The translations under genes were made by a program, and so were the position numbers. From Isoetes taiwanensis (taxonomy: Eukaryota > Streptophyta > Lycopodiopsida > Isoetales > Isoetaceae), in assembly GCA_021234155.1 (NCBI GenBank), contig JAJEKV010000317.1, positions 126,001 to 190,000 of the forward strand: a stretch of 64,000 bases of DNA, written 5' to 3'. Each line of letters starts with the position of its first letter. Position 1 is the stretch's first letter. Below the pieces are notes generated by a model. That model saw only the letters and a list, made by a program, of their open reading frames with translations, did no database searches and was not told the DNA's origin. Shown piece by piece: positions 1-9,039 of this stretch.

Positions 1-1413
1 GCATTTGATACAGTCGAGGAAGGGACTTGGAGATAGGATGGCTGATATAGGAGTGCGAGTACTTGAGATCGCCGATTTGCTCGGTTATCTGATGAAGTTT
101 TGGTGAAACTGTCTCGTGACTCAATAGCTTCTGATTCGAGAATAACATTGGGGTCCCGGCGGGGCTGCCCCTTGTCTCCAACCCTATTCGGAATTTATAT
201 TGATGAGCTGGATGAATGGCTTCGCTCCAGGTCTTTGTTTGGCACACGACTAGGAGCTTTCTTAGTCCAATTGTTACTTTATGCAGATGATATAGTACTT
301 CTGGCTAATAAACATTGCATTTTGCAAGAGCATCTAAACATCTTTGGAAAGCTTTTGTGTTGAAAAACAAATGAAGGTAAACATTGCGAAAACCAAGATC
401 ATGATCTTTGGGACTAGGAGCAGACCAGAGCTAATCTACAATGGGCAGGTACTTGAAACGGTAAATTGTTTCAAATATTTAGGAATTGATTTCGCTTGCA
501 ATTATGGATGGAAGGAATGCATTAGAAGAAGAGTGGCGGGAGGGAAAGCTGCTCTATTCTCCATGTTATCCGGGTGCACGAGCTTGTGCGGAAGACTGGA
601 ATATGAAGAAGTTTCTCTCTTTAAGACCGGGCCGATTGGTGACTCTGTATGGTTCTCCAATATGGGGTCCAAGTACCTCGAGAGGCTATGGAAACAGATC
701 GAATCAGTCAAAAGTTGTTTATATATGGGGAATTGGGCATTAAAAACACCATTCCATATCAGATCATGTTATTTGAAACCGGTCTTTTTCCTCTTGAGAT
801 GGAAAGCTGCGTATCAAACTATTAATTTTGTAAATAAATTTGAATGGACAAGCCGGATGGCGGGCTCTCATTTCAAGCCTTGGGTTTACGAACATCAAGG
901 GTGGTTTTGCGGATGTTAAAGCATGGCTTGGCGGATGGGGGTCACCGATGGCGGCCCGAAGACAAAGAGGCGGCTAGGCTTGTGTTAGAACAACAGACAT
1001 TACAGCGGCTTTGGGAATTGAGAGGCAGCAGATTGAACCACTATGTTGAAAAGGTAAACCCGAGCATACTCGGTGACCATAGCTATCTAACAGGGAATTT
1101 GCAAAAGAGGATGAGACAAAGGATAGCAAGATACAGAGTGAGCTCTCATCACTTAGAAATAGAAACGGGCAGATGGAGCAAAATTCCGTTGGAAGGCAGA
1201 ATATGTAAACTGTGCAACCAAGGAGCAGTCGAAGATGAGGACCATGTTTTCGCGACATGTCCTGTCTATAGTGATATCAGATTGAGATTTGGGTTGTGGA
1301 TAGACAACTTCAGATCGCTTTTTGACTCTACTATGGATATAAATCAAGTAGGTGTGTATATAAAAGAAATAGAAGATTTTAGATTCATTTTGTTGAAAAC
1401 AGTGAGTTCATAA
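1..1413 (+). pseudogene. LINE ORF2-like reverse transcriptase, frameshifted
   Basis: An RNA-dependent DNA polymerase that would copy LINE RNA at the nicked target. The first codons read AFDTV, a LINE RT motif. RGCPLSPTLFGIYIDEL follows near 150-215 and the catalytic box LLYADDIVLLA near 265-310. The frame then stops at 361 and continues in another frame with MKVNIAKTKIMIFG and FKYLGIDF, typical of the RT thumb. A third open segment (844-1413) ends in CKLCN, then HVFATCP about 15 residues later, a CxxC...H...C zinc-binding module of the zf-RVT type. At least two frameshifts separate these pieces, so no full protein is made from the sequence as written. The N-terminal endonuclease is not in the window. 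Confidence 0.85.
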
Positions 1414-1495
1414 ATCCTTGTACAATTTTGGCTCTATGGCCTTCAAGGCCCTTACGAGCTTGGAAATATATTATTATTATTATTATTATTTTTTT
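1..1495 (+). mobile_element. LINE (non-LTR retrotransposon), 3' part
   Basis: The 3' half of a LINE entering from the left edge of the window. It carries the end of a reverse transcriptase and a zinc-binding C-terminal domain, then a short 3' untranslated region. That region has a perfect hairpin (GGCCTT-C-AAGGCC, 1438-1450), and the element ends in an ATT microsatellite (about 1468-1490) instead of poly-A. The same protein tail and a related 3' end recur in minus-strand copies near 29.2, 45.1 and 51.8 kb, which identifies one local family. The 5' end is outside the window. The reading frame is broken in several places. Confidence 0.85.
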
Positions 1496-1646
1496 CTTAA
1501 ATACAATCCCAGGACTAGCTCTTCTCACATAATCACTCGCTTTATGCTGCAAGACAATACCATCACAATAAAATAACATAAAAGAAAATTCATCATTCTT
1601 CCTACCTTTTGTACTTCATGGCCTTTTTCAAGCCTTTTTTTCTTCC
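1496..1646. other. Spacer, no gene seen
   Basis: AT-rich spacer between the LINE tail and the DUF7869-like fragment. A pyrimidine run ending in TGCAG just before 1650 could be a splice acceptor for the downstream reading frame. Confidence 0.3.
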
Positions 1647-1982
1647 ATGCAGCATAGCCATATGAGGTGTTTAAGAAACTATGAGAAGGGTTACAATGGT
1701 CACCTACAGGATCCTACAACTAGCCAGGCACTACATAGTGCATTGTTGGATGGAACCCCTAATAGTATTGAAAAGTTTAGCAAGGCAAGATTTAGGAGGA
1801 ATGGACCTAATGAACATGTTGGAGCTTCAACATCTCGTGCTAAACCTCGAGATCTGCCCAGAAAGCTCCTCTTGCAACTAGATAATTGTGCTGGTCAAAA
1901 TAAGAACAGGTGGATGTTTTCTTTCCTATCCTACTTAACAGCTGTGGGTATTTTTGAAAGAGTCAATTTGGGGTTCCTAATG
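1647..1982 (+). pseudogene. DUF7869-like domain protein, 5' fragment
   Basis: An open frame contains LLQLDNCAGQNKNRWMF followed by a hydrophobic stretch and VNLGFL. This resembles the core of the DUF7869 family, seen in transposon-related proteins of plants, animals and fungi, where LDNC-x-x-NKNR is followed by a phrase like GHTHEDID. I know of no assigned biochemical role. Here the frame is cut off just after VNLGFLM by a TIR element, and the expected next phrase (HEDVDALLENIV) resumes on the far side at about 4191. The two pieces are therefore one interrupted gene. Family assignment is from motif memory, not a search. Confidence 0.65.
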
Positions 1983-2016
1983 CCCGAACAAGGTTTAAAA
2001 TGAAACGCACTTATTT
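1983..2016 (+). repeat. Left terminal inverted repeat
   Basis: 34-bp terminal repeat starting CCCGAACAAGG. It pairs with 4157-4190 with three mismatches (positions 3, 10 and 30). Confidence 0.75.
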
Positions 2017-3204
2017 AAGAAGTGCGTTTGGAAGATTCCTTCTGAAAATTTATAAAATTCTAAAATCCCTCTAAAAAGGGCCCTTTTATTACCTTTAGTC
2101 CAAGGATTTATAAAACTGCTCGTGAAAACAGACATTTTAAGAAGACTTAGTATTAAGGAAAAACACACACAAAAAAAAATCCCATTATAGAGGGGGAAAG
2201 AACTACAATGAAATTCAAAGATTGACTATGGGGCAAATTCGTATGAAGAAATTAGATGCTTTTGTACCTTGTCCCCGAAAGTTTTTTATAGCCGCTGTTT
2301 TAGAAGACAGGAAATTTGTTATTTTCACAACCATTTTATTTGAACATCCTAATGGACCTTAAAACACATTGGGAGGCAGTTTGAACAAACTTCTTGAATG
2401 ACAAACCATTGTTTTGCATCACATAGTATTACAAATACCAATACATCCACGATGTCTTGTAGTTAAAGTTTGAAGTTTTAGTTGATGATGCAAAGATAAA
2501 TTTATACCGCATACAAAAGTTGAAGTAATGAAGCCATGTGATTACATGCCCTCCTTTTTTTTATTCTCGAGATGATGTATTTCGAACGCACATACCAATC
2601 TACAACATGGTGATGCTCAAAAGATAGTCAACCTCCTTAGCAATGTTGAGCATATTCATCACAATTACGTCATTGCCATCAGAAGCAGTGGGCACCATGC
2701 ACATTCCTCGGCGTTGAAGTATCTGGTCGCCTTACCCTTTCCTATATATTTTGTAACTAAATAGGTAAACTTCGAGGGGTTGCTACTCCTCGCTCTCCTC
2801 TGGATAAACCATGTGGTGTCCTTCTAGTCAAACACCGTGTCACCATAATATTTTGGAGTTCTTTGCCTTTAGTAGCAATTTTTAGTCACCAAGTGAAGTT
2901 CGCATGTATGTAGAGAAAAAAAAGTAGAAATAACAACATGATTGACTACTTTATGCTCTAACATTGCATTACAAGCTCAGAAAATTTAGTACCGTTTTAG
3001 AACTTTTTAGACTAAAAAAACTAAGAACAAGTGTGTAAAATTATCCCTTATGTGTGTTACTTTAGTAGTTTTAGGTTGCCAAACCCTTTGGCGAGCAAGA
3101 AAGACCCAAAAAGATTTTACCACGATATATACTTTTATCTGGATCTGCATATATATATACATATATATATAATATATAAAAAGTTTTATATATATATGCA
3201 ATTA

Positions 3205-3626
3205 GGTATAAATTTATACCGTTTCTCAGATAGATTTATACTTAAAGAGTTCTCTTTTCTTGTGGGATATATATATGTAATTATGTGTATATATTATATA
3301 TATATACACATATATGTGTATAAATTGGTTGTCTGAAGGTTTTCATGCGGTATAAATTTATCTTAGAGAGCCGTCGTCAGCAGTATAAATTTATACCGAG
3401 AGCTCTCATTAAGTATAACGAGGGCTCTCACCGCGTATAAATTTATACCGTGAGAGCTCTCGCAGATGAATCGAGAGAGCTCTCGCGGTATAAATTTATA
3501 CCGCCGAGTCCTCTTGCGGTATAAATTTATACCGCCGAGTCCACTGCGGTATAAATTTATACCATGCTAACTCTCCGCATGTTATATCCGCACAACACTA
3601 CCTATTGTGGTATAAATTTATACCAC
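3205..3626. repeat. Array of palindromes around TATAAATTTATA
   Basis: Seven copies of a self-complementary core are visible: 3205-3220, 3383-3396, 3435-3448, 3485-3504, 3516-3535, 3548-3563 and 3607-3626. The fullest form is GCGGTATAAATTTATACCGC, a perfect 20-bp palindrome. Between the middle copies a second palindrome, GAGAGCTCTC, recurs at 3398-3407, 3452-3461 and 3475-3484. Spacing tightens from about 52 bp to about 30 bp. A related half-site occurs near 2500. The array lies wholly inside the TIR element. Possible roles are cruciform extrusion or a binding array for a symmetric DNA-binding protein; neither is shown. Confidence 0.8.
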
Positions 3627-4156
3627 CCAGAATTTATTTTGAAGGCGTTATGTCCACGCATTGTCATGCGGTATACATAAGTCTATAGCAAGGCGGATGA
3701 ACAAATAAGAGCAAGTATATAAGATTTAAGAGCGCGGCGCCTTCGACTCCAACTTGCGCTTCAAAGTGTAAGTTTGTTCAATGAGGCATACTTTCATATG
3801 AAAATGTTTGCTTCAATGAGGCAATGTCAAAATGTGTTGCATTTTTTACGTTTTGTTCATAGTTTTGTCGATTTGGAAAACTTTGAATAAAATACCTTTT
3901 GGCACTTTTAGTGTGCTTGCTGTTTTTTCAATGTCTATTTTGTTTAGTTTTGAAAATATTACTATTTTAGCAAACCAAACTAGGGGGCCAAAAAGGGATG
4001 TCAAACAATTTTGAATGGAAGTTAAGTTCACACCCCCCTCCAAAATGATGCCTAAAATTTTCAAATTGTCACACTTGTCACAAATATACCACAAAAGGGA
4101 CCTTTTTGGGAATTTTAGGAATCTTTCAAAGATTCCTTTTGAAGTGCGTTTTGAGC

Positions 4157-4190
4157 AAATTAGTGCGTTTCATTTTAAACTTTGTTCAGG
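4157..4190 (-). repeat. Right terminal inverted repeat
   Basis: Reverse complement begins CCTGAACAAAG and matches the left end at 1983-2016 over 34 bp with three mismatches. Confidence 0.75.
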
Positions 4191-5180
4191 ACATACATGA
4201 GGATGTGGATGCATTGTTGGAAAATATAGTCATGTATTGAGGCAATGACAGGTTACCAACTTTCCCAAGGCTATTGGAAATATTTCATGGATGTACAAAT
4301 CCATCTCCTATAGGATCTATCATAGAAGAAGTGCCTGATTGGAAGAGTTTTGTGGATGGTTATGCTCTCGACATGGAAGGTCATTCTAGACCTCTTCAAT
4401 TCACTTTTTGGGTGAGAGAAGGGATTCCAATCATATGCAATGGAAAATGAGACCTTCGTGAGGAGAAGTGGAGAGGTGGGGCAGAAATTTGGCAATGGGG
4501 ATGCAAATGGCAAGCCTATGATACCTCCTGGTCAACCAAAAGCTCTAAAACCAACTGAAGAAGTCAAGCAATTGGGCTTGACTAAGGATGGCATCAATGA
4601 CTACATCAAGCATTGGCAAACTAATTCAGATGAGACTAATCGTGCATTGATAGATTATTGGAAGAAGGTGATCAACTTGTTGGATGAGGTAGACACATCC
4701 CTCGAAAGAGCCGAAAGAAAGGTGGTTCCCTAAAAGTAAGTGGAAAACATTAGCTGGTGCTGACGAAGATGATGGTACCATTAGTAGCATTGTGAAGGCA
4801 TATGCTCCTCCTCAATCTGATAAACACTATGTTGGTCCTAAGAAGGATAGGCCAAAATATTTAGGCATGGATTGTTATGAACCTTCTCTTGGCGTGGAGT
4901 GCCACCAATTTGTAGTAGTAAAACCAGATCTAGAGACCTATCCGGTGTGATTGGGATACACTATCTGGGATATTTGCAAAGAAGAAGGTGACGATTAACT
5001 TCAATAAGGTGCGCGTGGAATGGTGGTGTCCAAGACATCGGTTGAGTAATGTCACAGATAAAGAAAGATATTCGGATCGTTGGACAAAGAGGTGGAGGAG
5101 AAATCCAAGTGATCCGATCTTTGGCTAGACATTGAAACCGTATTGTACTCGTGGACTCCAAAAAACTATTCCTGGTAAAA
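4191..5180 (+). pseudogene. DUF7869-like gene, 3' fragment (decayed)
   Basis: Continuation of the gene interrupted at 1983. The first frame after the insertion reads HEDVDALLENIVMY, then a stop, then GNDRLPTFPRLLEIFHG and a stretch ending FWVREGIPI, as in DUF7869 C-terminal regions. Open frame 4440-4733 adds LTKDGINDYIKHWQ and YWKKVINLLDEVD. Another frame (about 4741-4950) reads KTLAGADEDDGTISSIVKAY and KYLGMDCYEPSLGVECHQF. Stops and frame changes show that the gene no longer encodes a full product. Function unknown. Confidence 0.55.
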
Positions 5181-5660
5181 AATGAGTTACAATACCTAGG
5201 GATGTAAGGAATAAGGTTCTCATATCCTTGGGGATGCTAGTGGAAAAAAAAAAAAGCGATTACTATGTATCTTTTCTGAGTTAATAAAAGTTGTGTACTA
5301 CTTGAGTTCCATGATATATGATTTTGTAATTTGAAGTTAAGGTGTGAATTTATATTCCCGTGTGTGATTATATGTTAACGTCTATTCTAGTCTAAGGGCA
5401 ACAAAGTTATTAAAAAAGTGAATTTAACAAAGTTACTAAAAAAGTGCAATATAAAATTTATCCCAAAATTAAGACATAACCCAATTTAATTGAATGATGG
5501 TTAGTGTAAGTTGTAAAAAACACTGTAAGCAGAAGGTCTCAAGATTCAAGATTCAAGACTCAAGATTCATCCAGAAGGTCCTGCAGTGTGAGATCAGCAA
5601 TGGTCCTGTTCACGAAAATTGTGAGAAGAGTGTCCAGGACAGCTGTTTGGAAGTTGGTGA
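5181..5660. other. No gene recognised
   Basis: AT-rich sequence with short poly-A runs and a small AAGATTCAAGATTCAAGAC repetition near 5545-5570. No reading frame or RNA gene is recognised. Confidence 0.4.
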
Positions 5661-5663
5661 AGT

Positions 5664-6147
5664 CTAATAGAAGCAAGACATGTGCTTCTCGCTTCTGTTG
5701 CCATTTATGATAGAGATTGGTAAAGTATGGTTTGAGGCTATTGAATCTCCAAACCTCACCCTTTTCAAAGACACTTTGTTGATTGCTTTTGCATGCACAA
5801 CTTTCTGTTTAAGTTGAATGAGAATACTCTCTAGTTCGCTTTTTAGATAATTGGGATTCCTCATCCCCTTGTCGCCGCTACTCCCATAGCTCGATCCATG
5901 CTTCCAACATTGTTAAGTCTCCTCGTGTGCATCGTGGTAGAACATCATAAGCAATTGTTAGATTAGGAACAAAAGCATGTTTAAGAATAGGAGTACCTCT
6001 CGAACTCGCGGATGCCTCTCCGATTTGATTTTGTTCAATTGGTTTCCTGTTCGGCATTGATCTCCTCAAGAATCGGGTGCGCCGGGTGAGTTTGCATTTG
6101 AATTGGGGATATGGATTGTGATCTAGTCGTTCGATCTCCTCCGCCAT
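5664..6147 (-). pseudogene. Unrecognised protein-coding fragment
   Basis: A minus-strand ATG at 6147 opens an 89-codon frame starting MAEEIERLDHNPYPQ, basic in its first third. It stops at 5878. A second minus frame (5864-5664) carries LKSELESILIQLKQKVVHAK, a possible helical segment. The two could be halves of one protein separated by a frameshift. I do not recognise the family. The sequence is less AT-rich than its flanks, which mildly favours past coding. A chance open frame remains possible. Confidence 0.3.
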
Positions 6148-6149
6148 CG

Positions 6150-6384
6150 AATCAACCGGTCACCACAGGTAAAAAGGAATTTTATCCCCGTCTATTCCCT
6201 TCTCCCTCATTTTTCGATATGGCTGCATTTACCATGCCAATGATTTGTTCCTTAACCAATGATTTGTGCCAATGATTTGTTCAACATCCTTTTCTCAAAA
6301 TCTATCCCACTGTCCTCTTTTTCTGACCCAATTGGCCAATGGTTGATGCTGGCATATATCCCACAAGCCTAGCTCAAATGAAAG
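6150..6384. other. No gene recognised
   Basis: Spacer with a locally repeated phrase, CCAATGATTTGT (three times at 6236-6275). No coding evidence. Confidence 0.4.
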
Positions 6385-6715
6385 GGCTATACAATATTCC
6401 TTTCAATGTAATAAGGAATATTCCTTGTAACTATGGGTGCACTTAAACAAACTAAAGAATATTCCTTTGAAGGTAATAAGGAATATTCTTGATAACTAGG
6501 CACTAAGGAATATTCCTTTCAATGCAAAAAGGAATATTCCTTTCAAGGTAATAAGGAATATTCCTTGTAACTATGGGTGCACTTAAACAAACTAAAGAAT
6601 ATTCCTTTGAAGGTAATAAGGAATATTCTTGATAACTAGGCGCTAAGGAATATTCTTTTCAATGCAATAAGGAATATTCCTTTCAAGGTAATAAGGAATA
6701 TTCCTTGTTATCTCT
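6385..6715. repeat. 140-bp tandem repeat with palindromic cores
   Basis: About 2.4 copies of a 140-bp unit. The phrase TTCCTTGTAACTATGGGTGC begins at 6421 and 6561, and its diverged third start is at 6701, so the period is 140 exactly. Each unit holds several copies of AAGGAATATTCCTT, a perfect 14-bp palindrome, or near versions joined by short linkers. The array could be satellite-like DNA or the inside of a small inverted-repeat element. No coding potential. Confidence 0.85.
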
Positions 6716-7086
6716 ATATTGTTGACTCACGCTTTACCAAACACAATATGCATAGGTACACAATATGCCTTAATATAATCCATTCATTTGGCATTTGTTG
6801 ATTTGGCAATTGTTGATTTGGTAACATGTGGAACATTGAGCCCATTACTAAAAAAAAAGGGTGGACTAGGATTACATCTTGGGCCAAGTTATGACCCTGT
6901 TGGAATCGAAGATTACAAGCCAGCGAGCCATAACTTTTCAACATCTAATCTCTATCCACACTTATCAATGAAGCAGCAAAACCCTATTTATATATGCGCA
7001 CGATTTTTGTGATATATGCATGTGGGATATTGCTAACTTTGTGTTAGGGTTGTGCTAACTGCATACCAAGCAATTGGTCTCATAAT
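6716..7086. other. No gene recognised
   Basis: AT-rich spacer with short local repeats (ATTTGTTGATTTGGCAATT near 6788). Short open frames on both strands show no recognisable motif. Confidence 0.35.
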
Positions 7087-7335
7087 ATGGTTCAACCTAT
7101 ACATTTTACATTTGCAAAAATATTGAGGTGGGTGGATCGGCTCCCGAGGTGTGAAATCTTATGCATGGATACATCCCTTTCCTCTTTACGCCTAATTCCC
7201 AAAACAAAATCGTATGCATGCAAACATCCCTTTTATTCCCAAAATTACGCCTCGCAGACTTCATTCCGCCCCCATCGTCTATTCCGCCATCTCCTTCACT
7301 CCTTCCCCATTCCGTCCATCTCCTTCACTTCCGCC

Positions 7336-7680
7336 ATGGCCAAGTTCAAGACCACACTCATGCAGAACACTATCCCGACCATTGTGCTCGCTCCTCCCCC
7401 GCCAAAGACGGTCCTCCTCTTCCTCCAGAGGCTTCCTCCTGAGGCCACCGGGGGTTATAGTCGTATGAAGTTCACTCCACCAGAGGTGGAGAAGCTCATC
7501 ATGGATCATCAGGCTGTCGCTTCGTTGCGGGTGATCGAGTGGGTGCATGAGGCTTACCTCGACGAGGAGCGACTCCTCGAAATGAAGATGTATGCCATGG
7601 AGGACGACCTTCATATAGAGTCAAGATGGCCCAAGATCAAGCCTTGTTTTTGTAATCCCCGGTTTCAATTTTTTTGGTAA
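7336..7680 (+). CDS. Hypothetical small protein, about 114 aa
   Basis: The ATG at 7336 lies in CCGCCATGGCC, a strong plant/eukaryotic start context, after a C/T-rich leader (about 7250-7335) like a 5' UTR. The frame is open further upstream to 7087, but the context favours the internal start. The product begins MAKFKTTLMQN, has a proline run (APPPPKTV), and a mixed acidic helix-like region, LRVIEWVHEAYLDEERLLEM. I recognise no family. GC content is higher than in the flanks, which supports coding or a captured exon. The last dozen residues run into low-complexity sequence, so the true end may be a lost splice site. Confidence 0.35.
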   Translation: MAKFKTTLMQNTIPTIVLAPPPPKTVLLFLQRLPPEATGGYSRMKFTPPEVEKLIMDHQAVASLRVIEWVHEAYLDEERLLEMKMYAMEDDLHIESRWPKIKPCFCNPRFQFFW

Positions 7681-8224
7681 TAGTCCTTGTGACTATTCTT
7701 TGTAAAAGCTTTTAATTCAACTTGTTTTGCAATAGTCCTTGTGACTCCATTTTTGTAAAGCTTTTTCATTAATGATGAGAACTCCTCTTCTCTACAAATT
7801 TGTGACTATTTTTTTTTTGCTTTAATTTTTTTTCTCACGAGTTTCCTTTGTTCTTTTAGTTAATGAACTATTTCTATCCTTTTTCAGTATAGATATAAGA
7901 AACATGTTTGGTACTTAGTTTGCAACTCAAGTTTTTGGTGCAACTCAAGTTAATGGCAGTTTTTGTCATTAATTATAAAATGCAAAGTACAATTCTTGAA
8001 ATAGTATACCAAAACAAACATTAAAGCCAACAAGGAATTTCAAGGTGCGAGAATTTATGATCGCACACTAACAAAATATGGTGACCAATAGGAAAATATG
8101 TTCGGAGTATTTTTCTTTAAATGCATCTTGAAGCATCTGAAGCACACCAAAAAAATTTACGGATGTTGGTCTTAAAACCTCTTGAACAATACCATCGCAT
8201 GAAATGAACACTAAAATGTTAGGG
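7681..8224. other. No gene recognised
   Basis: T-rich spacer after the small open frame, with a twice-repeated phrase AATAGTCCTTGTGACT (about 7679 and 7730). No RNA gene or motif recognised. Confidence 0.35.
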
Positions 8225-8800
8225 TGTGTATACCACACCAAACCATGCACCATACCATGCCCCACACTATCATATTCACGAGCAAGCACATCCCACCACA
8301 CACCACACCATTCACCACACACCCCACCACACACCACACCATTCACCACACACCATACACCATAGACCATACATCAACTATCATATTCACGAGCCAGCAC
8401 ATCCCACCACACACCACACCATTCACCACACACCCCACCACACACCCCACCACACACACCCCCACCCCACCACACACCCCACACACACCACACCATTCAC
8501 CACACACCATACACCATAGACCATACACCAACTATCATATTCACGGAGCAGCACATTCCACCACACACCACACCATTCACCACACTTTCCCCACCACACA
8601 CCACCATTCACCACACACCATACACCATACACCAAATGGTGGAGTGTGGGGCGGTGGTGGTGTGGTGGTGGGGGGTGTGGTGTGATGTGTGTGGTGGTGG
8701 GGGTGGTGGTGGTGGTGTGTGTAGTGGTGTGTGGTGGTATGATGTGGTGTGGTGGAGTGTGGTGGGGTGGTGTGGTGTTAATGAAAGTGGTGTGGTGTGG
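8225..8800. repeat. CACACC minisatellite that inverts to GTGTGG
   Basis: 8225-8637 is almost pure A/C on the top strand with a higher-order repeat: the phrase ACTATCATATTCACG recurs at 8266, 8377 and 8531. At about 8638 the strand bias flips and 8638-8800 is almost pure G/T. The centre is a short inverted repeat (CACC-AAAT-GGTG). The two halves can pair to form a long imperfect hairpin. Long open frames across it on both strands (runs of His/Thr/Pro or Val/Cys/Gly) are products of the repeat, not genes. Confidence 0.85.
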
Positions 8801-9039
8801 TACAAGGTCACAAAATATATCAGTCGAAACAATCAAGTAACTGTTTTGATTGACCAAAAAGGGTACAAGGCTTCTTTAAATCAGAAATCTTTTTTCTTCA
8901 AAAAAAAAAAACTTACATAGTCATAAAGTATACTATCAGTAGTATACTATTCAGCATAGTGTCATTTACACATTCCTTATGATAGGAAATGTGAACACAA
9001 ATGTGAACAAAAGATATATATAAACTTTATTTACATAGT
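8801..9039. other. Spacer downstream of the Ulp1-like gene
   Basis: AT-rich, with a poly-A run near 8899 and a short duplicated phrase AGTATACTAT (8927-8950). On the minus strand this is where the 3' UTR of the Ulp1-like gene would lie. Confidence 0.35.

Larger units (their letters stand above)
1983..4190. mobile_element. 2.2-kb TIR DNA transposon, non-autonomous
   Basis: The ends are imperfect inverted repeats. Positions 1983-2016 match the reverse complement of 4157-4190 at 31 of 34 positions, both starting CCYGAACAARG, and weaker inverted similarity continues for about 100 bp inward. The element sits exactly between two halves of a DUF7869-like gene, which supports it being an insertion. 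No transposase is recognisable inside. The interior is AT-rich, with TA/ATAT microsatellites around 3148-3320 and a palindrome array (3205-3626). I could not see an unambiguous target-site duplication, so the superfamily is unassigned. Confidence 0.75.

Noticed and set aside
8068-8920. Open frames of 60-150 codons on both strands
   Set aside because: Low-complexity translation of the CACACC/GTGTGG minisatellite.
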